Assembly: GCA_934438035.1 (NCBI GenBank)
Contig: CAKSBK010000060.1
Location: 1 to 6,503 of the forward strand
Origin: an uncultured Christensenellaceae bacterium
GTDB lineage: Bacteria; Bacillota; Clostridia; Christensenellales; Christensenellaceae
Direction: 5' to 3'
Length of the DNA: 6,503 nt
A model generated the notes under the pieces. It had not been told where the DNA came from, did no database searches, and saw only the letters and a list, made by a program, of their open reading frames with translations. Position numbers and translations under genes: made by a program. Positions within the stretch are counted from its first letter, which is position 1. Each line of letters starts with the position of its first letter. Shown in pieces: positions 6,349 through 6,503 of this stretch.

Positions 6349-6503
6349 ATGAGACTTATTAGCACACGCAACATAGATAACCACATTGATTCTTTGGCAG
6401 CCGTTTTAAAGGGTATATCCGACGAGGGCGGCCTGTTTGTCCCTACGGATTTTCCGCAGATTACGGACGCTATGTTGGAAAAATTCGGAAGCTGCTCTTA
6501 CCC
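6349..6503 (+). CDS. thrC: Threonine synthase, N-terminal fragment (3'-partial)
   Basis: The first 51 residues match the N-terminus of PLP-dependent threonine synthase, which converts O-phosphohomoserine to threonine. MRLISTRN is the usual opening strand. AAVLKGISDEGGLFVPTDFPQI (about 18-39) is the characteristic segment in which a KGI..DGGLFVP pattern precedes the core fold. The PLP-lysine and the catalytic core lie beyond the window, so activity cannot be judged. The ATG at 6349 is chosen because there is no other plausible in-frame start upstream and GGAGG is present at 6331-6335, although the 13-base gap is longer than usual. It has its own promoter behind the upstream terminator, so it is a separate transcription unit from the SPFH operon. 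Confidence 0.88.
   Translation, partial: MRLISTRNIDNHIDSLAAVLKGISDEGGLFVPTDFPQITDAMLEKFGSCSY

Overview
The window looks like chromosomal DNA from an anaerobic member of the Bacillota, probably an uncultured Clostridia. This is inferred from four things: a methionine synthase whose reactivation domain is a separate gene, strong AGGAGG-type ribosome binding sites, AT-rich intergenic DNA with sigma-A-like promoters, and the remains of a FAD/Rieske oxidoreductase of a type common in Clostridia. No species can be named. I found no tRNA, rRNA, CRISPR array, transposon, phage gene or riboswitch.

Layout. (1) Positions 1-2855, plus strand: a two-gene cobalamin-dependent methionine synthase operon. 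The first gene, whose start lies outside the window, encodes the SAM-binding reactivation module. It overlaps by four bases the gene for the catalytic subunit, which has homocysteine, methyltetrahydrofolate and B12 modules but no reactivation domain. A terminator that probably works in both directions follows at about 2882-2924. (2) Positions 2952-4370, minus strand: a decayed gene for a DadA-like FAD oxidoreductase with a C-terminal Rieske domain. It can be read as one protein of about 472 residues only by correcting one nonsense codon and six single-base frameshifts, and its Rieske site has lost the second histidine. (3) Positions 4371-4589: AT-rich DNA with one near-consensus promoter and a second, weaker candidate. 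(4) Positions 4590-6188, plus strand: a tight operon of a DUF1653 protein, a short NfeD membrane protein and an SPFH/stomatin protein, closed by a hairpin terminator at about 6214-6246. (5) Positions 6349-6503: the start of threonine synthase (thrC) behind its own extended -10 promoter, cut by the window edge.

How the genes work together. The first pair makes methionine and rescues oxidised cobalamin. NfeD and SPFH proteins are a known membrane partnership, and the DUF1653 protein is translated just ahead of them. The thrC fragment starts a separate amino-acid gene. I see no clear new biological system. The points most worth a second look are the richly lesioned pseudogene, which sits between fully intact genes, and the DUF1653-NfeD-SPFH arrangement.
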